Source of the DNA: Lachnospiraceae bacterium UBA3273 | GTDB lineage: Bacteria; Bacillota; Clostridia; Lachnospirales; Lachnospiraceae | Length of the DNA: 64,000 nucleotides | NCBI GenBank assembly: GCA_002362385.1 | Contig: DEUB01000012.1 | Location: 1 to 64,000, forward strand | Direction of reading: 5' to 3' | In this document: one piece after another, positions 48,963-58,045 of the stretch | Numbering within the stretch: position 1 is the first letter of the stretch | Layout of the letters: every line of letters begins with the position of its first letter | Position numbers and translations under genes: made by a program | Notes under the pieces: generated by a model | What the model was told of the DNA's origin: nothing | Database searches by the model: none | Seen by the model: the letters and a program-made list of their open reading frames with translations, nothing else

Positions 48963-51447
48963 AAAGCGGGAAAGCGGCCTTGCCTTTTCGTGGAAAAACT
49001 TCATATTTCCTGCCAGCCTCCTGCTTCTTTTGGCCTTAAGCATCTGCTATGTTCTCTTTTTGAAGACCAAAGGGATCGGACCATCGGGAAACGATATATG
49101 GGGCCATTTATTCAAATCGGAGATCATGTATGAAAACATAAAGAAGGGAAATCTATATCCCCTTTATGAAAGCAGCTGGTATAACGGCATTCAGCTGTAC
49201 CGTTATTGGGCGCCCCTTCCTTATTATCTGATGGCGCTTTTGATCTTTATAAGCGGTGGCAGCCTGATCATGGCATATTATCTTTTTGCGGGAATATCCC
49301 TGTTTTTCGGAGGCGTTCCTTTTATCCTCATGGGAAGAAGGGGAGGAAAGCCCTATATGGGAATTTCCTTTGCCCTGCTTTGGTTTTTTATGCCGGAAAA
49401 TTTCCGGGTATTTTTCTGTGAAGGAAATCTGCCGCGTATGCTGACGGGCGTCATTATCCCGTATTTGATCTACTTTTTGTGGAGATATTTGAGGGAAGGG
49501 AAAAAAGCGGCTTTGCCGGGGATCGTACTTACCACGGCTATGATCACGCTTTCCCATGTGATGATAGCGGCAATGGCAGGAGTGGGAGCGTTTTTGTTCC
49601 TGCTGTTCGACTATTTTAAGAATAAAAAATTGGGCAGAAGCGTCCGGATCTTATGGAGTATAGTCTGCGGTATCATGATAACCGGGATATGGCTGCTTCC
49701 CGCTCTATCCGGCGGTATGGTATCCATGAACCCGGAAGCCGGTTCTAAGGTCATGGAATCATTGATGTATAATTTGTCCGTATCTTTAAATCCCATGAAC
49801 CGGATAAGCGGCATAACCGACACGTTTTATTATGGCATTGCGGTAACTTTTCTGTCTGTGGCAGGTATTTTACTGGCGCAGAATAAAAAGAAAGCGGGAT
49901 TTATTTTGAGCCTTGTGATCCTTTTGCTGACAACGCCGGCGCTGCTTCCTATATTAAGAAAGATGCCGATGAACCAGCTTTTCTGGATGATGCGCTTTGC
50001 GACCATCGTGTACGGATTTTTCTTTCTCTCCATGCTGGAGTGGAAGAGCCTTAAGGTCCGGTACGGCGCACTGGCTGTCATCCTTCTCATAGCGGACTGT
50101 GTTCCTTCCTTTCTGTTCGACCGGTATCTAACGGAAGCCTCTGAAAATGCGGTGGTCAATACAAAAGAGGTAAAAGAGATGACAGTGCAGAGAGCCGCGC
50201 TTATGGATTTAAGTAGCCTGGGTTCTTACCCCTCCTATGAGCTTTGCAGGGGAGAGGGGGCGGTTGATTATACTTACGGATGGGCCTGGCAGGGAGCCGC
50301 AACATCTGAAAATATCGTGATGTTGAATACGGCGCTGGAAAATGAGGCCTATGTATATTTGTTTGACCGTTGTCTGGAGCTGGGAAATGATACGGTCCTT
50401 GTGTTTAAGCAGTATATCGGGAAAAAAGGAAAAACCTGTGAAGATCTTATGGCGGGAGCAGAATCCAGCGGCTATTTTAAGGCGGCGGAAACCGAAGTGG
50501 CGTATATATTCAAAAAGGATACCCCAAAATCCTTCGGGACCGTAACGGAATACCACGGGCTTGCAGTGGGCAGCTACGCAAATATCATGACTTTATATTA
50601 TCCGGGTTTTACAGAGGGAAATTCCGATTATGTGGACGATTATACATTAGAAGAGCTCTGCAGCTATAAGACCCTGTTCTTAAGCGGATTTTCTTACCGG
50701 GACAGGGAAAAGGCGGAAAAGCTTTTACGGGATGCGTCCGATAAAGGCGTTAAGGTCGTTTTGGATATGACCCATGTGCCTGCCGACGACAAAACGAAGC
50801 AGCAGACTTTTCTTGGGATCACGGCAATGCCTGTTACCTTTCATAAACGCTTTCCTATGCTGTATTATAACGACAGGGAAATCCTCTTAAGGGAGTTTTC
50901 GGAAGATAACGCCCTGTGGAATACAGGGTATCTTACAGGCAATATGGACATTACCGGACGATTTTCCTATGAAGGGGAGGAACTGGTCTTTTCAGGCGTA
51001 GACTCTACTCATAATAACATCTGTTATTTGGGACTGAATCTGATGTATCATGCCACAGAGACCGGAGATGAAGAGGCGCTTTCGGTCATGACGGAGCTTT
51101 TTGGAATACCTGTGGAGCAGCTTCCTTTAAGAAAGCTGGTTGCCCTTGAATATGAAGCGGATGCAGAAGGGCTTACCATCAAAGCGGAAGGCGGATACGA
51201 AAAGGCTGTGATCAATACCACACTGGCCTATCAGGATATTTTCGATTCCGACAGGCCCATAGAGAGGCAGAATAATCTGCTTAAGACAGCTTCGGGGGAG
51301 ACAAGGATCACGTTTCATTATCCCCTCCTTAAGCCGGGAATCGCAGTAAGCCTTTTGGGACTTTTAATGGCGGTAATTCCGGGGGTGTGGTCAATCTTTT
51401 TTGGGAAAAAGAAAAAACAACCCTGTGCGGAAGAAAACGCAGGTTAA
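48946..51447 (+). CDS. Large multi-spanning membrane protein of the PTPS-related class (GTG start)
   Basis: An 833-residue protein with about ten membrane helices in its first 400 residues, a large extracellular domain (about 410-790) and a C-terminal helix with a basic end. The membrane part resembles GT-C glycosyltransferases that use lipid-linked sugars, with the early acidic motif GPSGNDIWGHLFKSE. I recall the family as the 'PTPS-related' membrane domain (PF10131), so named because such genes stand beside PTPS-like genes, exactly as here. The GTG start follows AAGGAG by seven bases. It could transfer the sugar loaded by the DPM1-like enzyme to polymer or surface protein. Confidence 0.8.
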   Translation: MQRNNKKRESGLAFSWKNFIFPASLLLLLALSICYVLFLKTKGIGPSGNDIWGHLFKSEIMYENIKKGNLYPLYESSWYNGIQLYRYWAPLPYYLMALLIFISGGSLIMAYYLFAGISLFFGGVPFILMGRRGGKPYMGISFALLWFFMPENFRVFFCEGNLPRMLTGVIIPYLIYFLWRYLREGKKAALPGIVLTTAMITLSHVMIAAMAGVGAFLFLLFDYFKNKKLGRSVRILWSIVCGIMITGIWLLPALSGGMVSMNPEAGSKVMESLMYNLSVSLNPMNRISGITDTFYYGIAVTFLSVAGILLAQNKKKAGFILSLVILLLTTPALLPILRKMPMNQLFWMMRFATIVYGFFFLSMLEWKSLKVRYGALAVILLIADCVPSFLFDRYLTEASENAVVNTKEVKEMTVQRAALMDLSSLGSYPSYELCRGEGAVDYTYGWAWQGAATSENIVMLNTALENEAYVYLFDRCLELGNDTVLVFKQYIGKKGKTCEDLMAGAESSGYFKAAETEVAYIFKKDTPKSFGTVTEYHGLAVGSYANIMTLYYPGFTEGNSDYVDDYTLEELCSYKTLFLSGFSYRDREKAEKLLRDASDKGVKVVLDMTHVPADDKTKQQTFLGITAMPVTFHKRFPMLYYNDREILLREFSEDNALWNTGYLTGNMDITGRFSYEGEELVFSGVDSTHNNICYLGLNLMYHATETGDEEALSVMTELFGIPVEQLPLRKLVALEYEADAEGLTIKAEGGYEKAVINTTLAYQDIFDSDRPIERQNNLLKTASGETRITFHYPLLKPGIAVSLLGLLMAVIPGVWSIFFGKKKKQPCAEENAG

Positions 51448-51462
51448 CAAGATAGGATTTGA

Positions 51463-51498
51463 GGGTCAAATGAACATGCAGGCATGTTTGTCTGATTC
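51463..51498. repeat. Long palindromic element, copy 2 of the GGGTCAAATGAACATGC type
   Basis: The left arm (51463-51479) is identical to copy 1. The right arm (51482-51498) differs at several bases but nearly all changes keep pairing as G-U, leaving one mismatch. It lies directly before the ribosome site of the epimerase gene. Confidence 0.8.
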
Positions 51499-51510
51499 AT
51501 GGAGGCAGAA

Positions 51511-52623
51511 ATGAAAAAGAAACTGATTCTTGTTTTTGGCACCAGACCGGAAGCCATAAAAATGTGCCCGCTCGTTAAGGAACTGAAAAAAAGGGACTCC
51601 TTCCAGACGGTCGTATGCGTTACGGGGCAGCATAAGGAAATGCTTGAGCAGGTGCTTAAAAGTTTTGAGATCGTACCGGATCACGATCTTAAGATCATGG
51701 AAAGAGGACAGACCCTGTTTGACATTACGGAAAAGGTCTTATGGGGGATGAAAAGAATATATGAGGCGGAAAAGCCGGATATGGTGCTGGTACACGGAGA
51801 TACGAGCACGGCTTTTGCCAGCGCTCTGGCGGCTTTTTATGAAAATATCCCCGTAGGACATGTGGAGGCGGGGCTTAGGACTTATGATATTCACGCCCCT
51901 TATCCGGAGGAGTTTAACAGGCAGGCCATCGGCAGTATGGCGCTTCTTCATTTTGCCCCTACAGAGGCGGCTGCCGGGCATCTTTTGAAGGAAGGAAAGA
52001 AAAGGGAGCGGATCTTTGTCACGGGAAATACGGCAATCGATGCGCTTGCCACAACGGTTTCCCGCAGCCATTTCAGCCCCGTATTAAAGGAAATTGATGA
52101 ATGGACGGGCGGCGGAAGGCTTATATTGCTGACAGCCCACCGCAGGGAAAACCTCGGAAAGCCTCTTTATGAAATTTTTGAAGGAATCAGGGAAGTGCTT
52201 TTGGAGCATAATGATTTAAGAATGGTCTACCCCGTTCATTACAACCCCATAGTCAGGGAAGCCGCAGATAAGGTATTTGCAGGCATGGACAGGGTAAAGC
52301 TGATCGAACCCATGGAGGTGGTGGATTTCCATAATCTGATGGAACGAAGTTTTCTGATCCTGACCGACAGCGGCGGGATCCAGGAGGAGGCGCCGGCCTT
52401 AGGGAAACCCGTTTTGGTGTTAAGAGATACCACGGAACGCCCGGAAGGAATGGAAGCAGGAACGCTTCGGCTTGCCGGAACAAAGAAAGAAAATATTTAC
52501 AGGGAATTTAAACTTTTGGTTGAAAATCACGAAATATATGATAAGATGAGTCAGGCGGTCAATCCTTATGGAGACGGGACGGCCAGCAGACAGATTGCGG
52601 ATATTTTGGAGAGGTCGTGTTAA
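51511..52623 (+). CDS. wecB: UDP-N-acetylglucosamine 2-epimerase (non-hydrolysing)
   Basis: A 370-residue enzyme that interconverts UDP-GlcNAc and UDP-ManNAc. Motifs are FGTRPEAIKMCPLV, HGDTSTAFA, HVEAGLRT, PEEFNRQAIG, TAHRRENLG, and SGGIQEEAPALGKPVLVLRD. The ATG at 51511 follows GGAGG by five bases; the ATG at 51499 would sit in the palindrome. It supplies ManNAc-type sugar to the polymer made by this cluster, a use inferred from position. Confidence 0.95.
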   Translation: MKKKLILVFGTRPEAIKMCPLVKELKKRDSFQTVVCVTGQHKEMLEQVLKSFEIVPDHDLKIMERGQTLFDITEKVLWGMKRIYEAEKPDMVLVHGDTSTAFASALAAFYENIPVGHVEAGLRTYDIHAPYPEEFNRQAIGSMALLHFAPTEAAAGHLLKEGKKRERIFVTGNTAIDALATTVSRSHFSPVLKEIDEWTGGGRLILLTAHRRENLGKPLYEIFEGIREVLLEHNDLRMVYPVHYNPIVREAADKVFAGMDRVKLIEPMEVVDFHNLMERSFLILTDSGGIQEEAPALGKPVLVLRDTTERPEGMEAGTLRLAGTKKENIYREFKLLVENHEIYDKMSQAVNPYGDGTASRQIADILERSC

Positions 52624-52624
52624 A

Positions 52625-52924
52625 ATGGACAGAGAAGGAAACAATAGAGAACCGGTTTTTATTATGGATCTTCTGGCAGCGGAGGAAGAGGAAAAAAAGA
52701 AACAGGAAGAGGTCAGCGACGAGGATATTGAAAATATGCTGGCCATTCTGGAAAAATTCGGAAATTCCGATATCAGCAGGCTGAATGTGGCGGTGTCGGA
52801 TGAAGTCAGGGCGGGAAAGAGTGCAAAGGCTTATCATCACGGCAGATGTGATGTGGGAAGCCCCTGGGCAAAGGGGGAGGCCTTTGATGTGTTGGAGGAT
52901 GCGGGAAGCGCAGGCTGTAAGTAG
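52625..52924 (+). CDS. Small conserved protein after the epimerase
   Basis: A 99-residue soluble protein that starts one base after the epimerase stop, following GAGG. The N-terminal half is strongly acidic and helical (EEEEKKKQEEVSDEDIENML). The C-terminal third reads YHHGRCDVGSPWAKGEAF, a compact His/Cys/Trp-rich motif that I believe recurs in other Lachnospiraceae proteins, without a known role. It may bind metal or a cofactor. Its position suggests a small regulator or partner of the glycan enzymes. The open frame begins 19 codons earlier but only inside the epimerase gene. Confidence 0.6.
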   Translation: MDREGNNREPVFIMDLLAAEEEEKKKQEEVSDEDIENMLAILEKFGNSDISRLNVAVSDEVRAGKSAKAYHHGRCDVGSPWAKGEAFDVLEDAGSAGCK

Positions 52925-53014
52925 CAAAGGATATGAGAAAATGCAGATTGGCGACCGGTAAGTATGTGACAAACAGAAAAAGTGCCGTAATTTGTAAAGG
53001 AAAGGAATATCAAT

Positions 53015-53908
53015 ATGTCGGACTTTGAATGGAAAGAAATCACGGAGGCGGAGCGGGAGCTGTTTAATACCTTTTATGAAAGAGAGCAGTCCAGAAGCTG
53101 CGAACACTCCTTTACCAATAACCTTTTGTGGGCGCCCTTTTATGGAACAAAGTATTGTGTGATAGAAGGAAATCTGGTGTTTAAATCGGGAGAGGACAGG
53201 CTTTCGGTCAGTTATCCCATAGGAAAGGATCAGGTCGGGAAAACGGTGGACAGGCTGATTCAATATTTCGAGGAGCAAAAGAAGCCTTTTCGTATGCATT
53301 CCGTAACGCCGGAGCAGTTTGAACTGCTGACCGGGATGTATCCCGGGAAATTTCAGATCGCCTATGACAGGGACTGGGCTGATTATGTTTATGAATCCGA
53401 AAAGCTCATTTCCTTAAGCGGGAAAAAGCTTCACGGAAAGCGAAACCATATCAACAATTTCATCAAGGCCTATCCCGATTATCAATATGAAAGGATCAAC
53501 GAGGGAAACAGAGAGGAATGTATAGAGCTGGCACAGAATTGGCGGAAGGAGAACGGGTGCGACAGTGATCCTGAGAAAAATGAGGAGTTCTGCGTAACCT
53601 TAAGGGCTTTAAAAGAACTGGAAGACTTGTTCCTTACGGGAGGGCTCATCCGGGCGGATGGCAGGGTGGTCGCCTTCAGTATCGGGGAAAAGCTCTGCGA
53701 CGATACCTTTGTGGTCCATATCGAAAAAGCATATGCCGATATTCAGGGGGCTTATCCCATTATCAACCAGCAGTTTGTGCTCCATGAAGCGGCAAATTAC
53801 CGTTATATCAACAGGGAAGAGGACACGGGAGCGGAAGGCTTGCGGAAAGCAAAGCTGTCCTATTACCCTGTATTTTTGCAGGAAAAGGGAGTTGTCACTA
53901 TAAAATGA
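53015..53908 (+). CDS. DUF2156 domain protein (aminoacyl-phosphatidylglycerol synthase-like)
   Basis: A 297-residue protein of the GNAT-like DUF2156 fold, as in the catalytic domain of MprF, which adds lysine or alanine to phosphatidylglycerol. Landmarks are YGTKYCVIEGNLVF, SGKKLHGKRNHINNF, VAFSIGEKL and GAYPIINQQFVLHEA. It has no membrane helices, so it is the free-standing form common in Clostridia. An aminoacyl-transfer role is inferred from the family; the acceptor is unknown. It has its own ribosome site 90 bases after the small gene and convergent transcription with the AraC gene, with stops abutting. Confidence 0.87.
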   Translation: MSDFEWKEITEAERELFNTFYEREQSRSCEHSFTNNLLWAPFYGTKYCVIEGNLVFKSGEDRLSVSYPIGKDQVGKTVDRLIQYFEEQKKPFRMHSVTPEQFELLTGMYPGKFQIAYDRDWADYVYESEKLISLSGKKLHGKRNHINNFIKAYPDYQYERINEGNREECIELAQNWRKENGCDSDPEKNEEFCVTLRALKELEDLFLTGGLIRADGRVVAFSIGEKLCDDTFVVHIEKAYADIQGAYPIINQQFVLHEAANYRYINREEDTGAEGLRKAKLSYYPVFLQEKGVVTIK

Positions 53909-54865
53909 CTACGGTTTCTCTGCTTTTGCAAGCCGTCTGGCTTTATACTGGGTGGGGGTGCAATTCATATATTTTTTAAATAATTTGTTAAAATAACTAC
54001 TGCTATTAAAACCGACCCTGGAAGCCAGGGTTGCAACGGAATCATCAAAATCCCCGTCACAGAGCAGGCCTGCGGCAATAAAGATGCGGTATTTCATCAA
54101 ATACTCGAAGGGAGTCATTTTCATGCACCGCCTGATACAACGGCAGCATTCGCTTCTGCTCACGTGGATGGAGGCGGCGATATCATCCAGGGAAATGGGA
54201 TCTGCATAGTGTTCCTCAATGAAACGGATGGCTTCCTTTGCCCGGGCTTCATCCATGCTGATGCGGCTGTCTCCCGCCTCTTTAGAAATCCCCTTTTCAC
54301 TGATATAACGTTCCAGTAAGATGATCCAGAGACGTATCAGACAGTCCTTGGTATACAGCTCATAGCAGTACTGCCGTTCCCTGTTGATCTGAATGATTTG
54401 CTGCAATAAGTTAAGAATATCTTTCTCATAGGGGACATCTTCCGACAAAGGAAGTCCCGCCAGTGCATGATTGCTGATGACCGGATGAAGATAAATGGAG
54501 CACAGCTTGGTCTGGCTGTAGGAAAACAGGAAAGAGGGATGGAAAACCACAGAAGAGTAAATACAGTTTTCGCTGCCCTCTGCAATGCTGAAGGAATGGA
54601 GCATTCCCTGGTTGACCAGCAGTCCCTGGCCTTCCGATAAAATATAGGAATCATCCCTGACGTGGAATTCGCCGCATCCTTCGTGAATAAGGATCATTTC
54701 CAGTTCATCATGCCAGTGCCATCTGATTGTTTCCATATACATATTTTTCATATTGATCTCATATACTCCAACGGGATATTCGAAATCTCCATGGTCTTTT
54801 AATTCCTTTAAATTTTCCGAAACGCGGATGGAGTCTGCGGATGGATCGGATATCTTATCTGTCAT
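53909..54865 (-). CDS. AraC-family regulator with cupin sensor domain
   Basis: A 318-residue regulator. The N-terminal cupin domain (about 30-130) has WHWHDELEMILIHEG, and the C-terminal pair of helix-turn-helix motifs (about 215-312) ends VATLASRVGFNSSSYFNKLFKKYMNCTPTQYK (in part: GFNSSSYFNKLFKKY). Members often respond to sugars and activate neighbouring uptake or glycan genes, but no obvious target gene lies next to it. It is divergent from murL-like with 230 bases between, and convergent with the last gene of the XrtG unit. Confidence 0.93.
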   Translation of the reverse strand: MTDKISDPSADSIRVSENLKELKDHGDFEYPVGVYEINMKNMYMETIRWHWHDELEMILIHEGCGEFHVRDDSYILSEGQGLLVNQGMLHSFSIAEGSENCIYSSVVFHPSFLFSYSQTKLCSIYLHPVISNHALAGLPLSEDVPYEKDILNLLQQIIQINRERQYCYELYTKDCLIRLWIILLERYISEKGISKEAGDSRISMDEARAKEAIRFIEEHYADPISLDDIAASIHVSRSECCRCIRRCMKMTPFEYLMKYRIFIAAGLLCDGDFDDSVATLASRVGFNSSSYFNKLFKKYMNCTPTQYKARRLAKAEKP

Positions 54866-54995
54866 GCTTTGTTCTCCTTCGTTATGTCTGACTATTGTTA
54901 AAGCAATACGATATTGATAATTATAACATTATATTAGCGTGAAGTAAATTTCATATTGTCATGAAAAATCGACAGGGCACGATAGATAGATTGCG

Positions 54996-55024
54996 TTGCC
55001 ACAGTGGGAAAATTGATTTATAAT
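54996..55024 (+). promoter_or_regulatory. Promoter of the MurL-MurD2-like operon
   Basis: TTGCCA (54996-55001), 17-base spacer, TATAAT (55019-55024), about 72 bases before the ATG. Confidence 0.6.
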
Positions 55025-55096
55025 AAATCAGGTAACAAAAAAGGGCGGCGTCCTGCGGTCTGCAGATAAGCCGGACTTTTATGGGAAAGGAACAGC

Positions 55097-56542
55097 ATGA
55101 AAACATATCAGGGACTCAGGGAAACCTATAAGCAGTTTATTTATCATGGATTTGAAATTTCGGAGGAGCCGGGAAAGGTATGTCTTACCTATGATTTTGA
55201 AATCCCGGGGCTTTCCTCCTTCGCCCCTTGCTGGGAAATTCCCTGTGACAGGGAAAACCTCGGAGAGGATGAGACTTTTTTAAATATGGTATTTTCCTTA
55301 GGAATGGTGGAGCTAGTCAGCTACTGGAAGACTGCCTGCCCCAAAGAAGTGATCGTGGAGCCCTGGGGACTTTCAGAGGAGCAGGTAAAATGGTGGAAGC
55401 GCCTCTATTTTAACGGTCTCGGGGAATTTTATTATACCAACGGCATTGAAGAAAACGAAGAGGATTTTATGGATATAAAGGCTTCGGGAGAGATATGGCG
55501 TCCCGGGAAAGCCGGGAAAGATGCAGTGGGTGCCGGAGCAGAAAAAAATGTGCTGTGTCAAGGCGCGGCGGAAGGCAGTCTGCCCAGTAAAGGATCAGGC
55601 GGCTGCCTTGTTCCCGTAGGAGGTGGAAAGGATTCTTCTGTTTCCCTGGAAATCTTAAGGGGACAGAAAGATAACAACTGTTGCTATATTATCAATCCCA
55701 GAGGAGCTACCATAGATTCGGCAAAAGCGGCAGGATATGAAGGTAGGCAGGTCATTGCGGTAAAAAGAACGCTGGACGCCAATATGCTGCGGTTGAATAA
55801 GGAAGGATATTTAAACGGGCATACGCCTTTCTCGGCGATCGTGGCATTTTCGGCTACGATTACGGCATACCTTCACGGTTTGACTTATATCGTATTGTCC
55901 AATGAATCCAGCGCTAATGAAAGTACTGTAAAGGATAGTTATGTAAACCATCAGTATTCCAAGAGCTTTCAGTTCGAAAAGGATTTTCATGAATATGAGA
56001 AGGAGTATTTAGGAAGCGGCACTTATTATTTCAGTTTGCTGCGCCCTTTAAGCGAATTTCAGATTGCGGCCTTTTTTGCGGGAATTCCTGCCTATCACGA
56101 TGTATTTAAAAGCTGTAATGCGGGCAGCAAGGAGAATATCTGGTGCGGCAGGTGCTCCAAATGCCTCTTTGTCTGGCTGATCCTGTCGCCTTTTCTGACT
56201 CAGGAGAGGCTTGGGGAAATCTTTGGCGCCAATATGGCGGAGGATCCGGAGATGGAGGCGTATTTTAAGCAGTTGATCGGTCTGTCTAAGGAAAAGCCCT
56301 TTGAGTGCGTGGGAAGCCGGGATGAGATCAATGCGGCCATAACCCTTACGATCAGGGATTATCCAAAAGAAAAGGAGCTTCCTTATTTGTTCAGGCTTTA
56401 TAAAGAGCTGGGATGTTATGAGGAGAACCTGCCGGCGTGCGAGGCCTATTTTAGTTATTATGACCATGAAAACCTGCTGCCGGAGGCATTTGAAGAAAAA
56501 CTTGTGGCGGAATTGAAAAAGAGGGGCGTATATCGTGATTGA
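55097..56542 (+). CDS. murL: MurL-like UDP-MurNAc-L-Ala-L-Glu epimerase
   Basis: A 481-residue soluble protein. Near residue 170 it has a PP-loop, VPVGGGKDSSVSLE, that binds ATP for adenylation; later VLSNESSANES and a cysteine cluster SCNAG plus IWCGRCSKC complete the typical frame. MurL, described in Xanthomonas, converts the terminal L-glutamate of UDP-MurNAc-L-Ala-L-Glu to D-glutamate, and works with a MurD variant that adds L-Glu. A Mur-ligase gene follows with an 8-base overlap, which is the decisive context. Assignment rests on this and on the motifs; a tRNA-modifying PP-loop enzyme is the alternative. The SD GGAAAGG precedes the ATG. Confidence 0.75.
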   Translation: MKTYQGLRETYKQFIYHGFEISEEPGKVCLTYDFEIPGLSSFAPCWEIPCDRENLGEDETFLNMVFSLGMVELVSYWKTACPKEVIVEPWGLSEEQVKWWKRLYFNGLGEFYYTNGIEENEEDFMDIKASGEIWRPGKAGKDAVGAGAEKNVLCQGAAEGSLPSKGSGGCLVPVGGGKDSSVSLEILRGQKDNNCCYIINPRGATIDSAKAAGYEGRQVIAVKRTLDANMLRLNKEGYLNGHTPFSAIVAFSATITAYLHGLTYIVLSNESSANESTVKDSYVNHQYSKSFQFEKDFHEYEKEYLGSGTYYFSLLRPLSEFQIAAFFAGIPAYHDVFKSCNAGSKENIWCGRCSKCLFVWLILSPFLTQERLGEIFGANMAEDPEMEAYFKQLIGLSKEKPFECVGSRDEINAAITLTIRDYPKEKELPYLFRLYKELGCYEENLPACEAYFSYYDHENLLPEAFEEKLVAELKKRGVYRD

Positions 56543-57986
56543 CCATATCAGGAAAAGAATAGAAAATAAAAAGGTATTGATCTTAGGCTTCGGCAGGGAA
56601 GGAAAATCCACCCTGAAGCTGTTTTTGGAAGCGGGAGGGGCAAAAGAGCTGGCCGTAGGGGATTTGAAGGAGTTTTCCCGAAAGGACCTGGCATATCTTA
56701 ATGAAGAGACTGCCAAGGTGCAGGCGGCGGGCTTTGAGGAGATCAATTTTATCTGCGGGCCGGATTACCAGAAGGCAATGGATGACTATGACCTGGTCAT
56801 GAAAAGCCCGGGGATCGTTTTGGAAAGGCCCGTAGAAGAATATAAGGCAGAGATCTTATCCCAGATGCAGTTGATCTTTGAAGTCTACAGGGACAGGATC
56901 ATAGGCATTACCGGAACCAAAGGAAAGAGTACCACCACGACCCTTTTATATCATATCCTTAAGGAATCGGGGGCGCCTGCTGTCCTTGCAGGGAATATCG
57001 GGATCCCCGTATTTGATATTGTCCATAAAATAGAAAAGGATTCCCTGCTCATCTTGGAATTGTCCTGCCATCAGCTTGAATATATGACGGTTTCGCCCAA
57101 ACGGGGTGTTTTGCTCAATATTTATGAAGAACACTTGGACCACTACGGGACGATGGAAAAGTATGTGGCTTCCAAGGAAAAAATATATGAAAACCAGATG
57201 CCGGGAGACCTGTTGTATGTCCATCCTTCCGTTGCGCCCGGGGAGGACGGTTATAGAGGGACATGTATTTTTGTGGAGGCGGAAGACGAAGGGGATAAAG
57301 AGAGGTTATGCGGCAAAGAAGACGTATCGGGCAATGAGGTTAACATAAAATCAAAAGCGAGCGTTATTTTAAGAGGATGCCATATTTTCTACGGCCAAAG
57401 AGACTTTAAGATCCCGGTGGAAAAGATCAGCCTCTTAGGAGCCCATAATTATCTGGATATTGCTTTTGTATACGGTATGTGCTGCGATCTGGGGATTGGC
57501 GACGAACAGTTTGAAGCAGGACTCATATCCTATGTGCCCCTTCCCCACAGGCTGCAGTATATCGGAACAGTGGACGGAGTGGCTTATTATGATGATTCCA
57601 TATCCACTATAGATGAAACCACCATACAGGCCCTTAATACCATTGGAAATGCTGATACGGTCCTCATCGGCGGTATGGACAGGGATATAAGTTATGTAAA
57701 TCTTGAAGAATATCTTGCCTCCTCCAAGGTAGCGCATATCATATTAATGGAAGCAACAGGAAAGCGGATCTACCGGGAGATCATGGAAAATATGCCGGAT
57801 TTTGCAGGAAAAGATCGTTTATATGTGGTGGAGCATTTACAGGATGCAGTGGCTTTGGCAAAGGAGATTACCAAAAAGGGCGGAAGCTGTATTCTTTCCC
57901 CGGCGGCAGCCAGCTACGGGATTTTCAAGGATTTTGAAAAAAGAGGGGAATGCTTTAAGAAGCTGGTACTGGAAGAAGGAGAGTGA
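56535..57986 (+). CDS. MurD-like Mur ligase, probable MurD2 partner of MurL
   Basis: A 483-residue Mur ligase with the N-terminal Rossmann part (VLILGFGREGKS), ATP loop ITGTKGKSTTT, ELSCHQLEYM, NIYEEHLDHYGTMEKYVASK and the C-terminal DDSISTIDETTIQAL. In MurD this family adds glutamate to UDP-MurNAc-L-Ala. Encoded directly after the MurL-like gene with overlap, it is the natural candidate for the L-Glu-adding MurD2. Nothing visible alone separates D- from L-Glu specificity. GTG start follows AGAGGGG. Confidence 0.85.
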   Translation: MIDHIRKRIENKKVLILGFGREGKSTLKLFLEAGGAKELAVGDLKEFSRKDLAYLNEETAKVQAAGFEEINFICGPDYQKAMDDYDLVMKSPGIVLERPVEEYKAEILSQMQLIFEVYRDRIIGITGTKGKSTTTTLLYHILKESGAPAVLAGNIGIPVFDIVHKIEKDSLLILELSCHQLEYMTVSPKRGVLLNIYEEHLDHYGTMEKYVASKEKIYENQMPGDLLYVHPSVAPGEDGYRGTCIFVEAEDEGDKERLCGKEDVSGNEVNIKSKASVILRGCHIFYGQRDFKIPVEKISLLGAHNYLDIAFVYGMCCDLGIGDEQFEAGLISYVPLPHRLQYIGTVDGVAYYDDSISTIDETTIQALNTIGNADTVLIGGMDRDISYVNLEEYLASSKVAHIILMEATGKRIYREIMENMPDFAGKDRLYVVEHLQDAVALAKEITKKGGSCILSPAAASYGIFKDFEKRGECFKKLVLEEGE

Positions 57987-58045
57987 TCCGGGCCGGTGTC
58001 TGTGGGATTAAAAATACGAACGTAAAAAGAAATGGATGTAATAAA

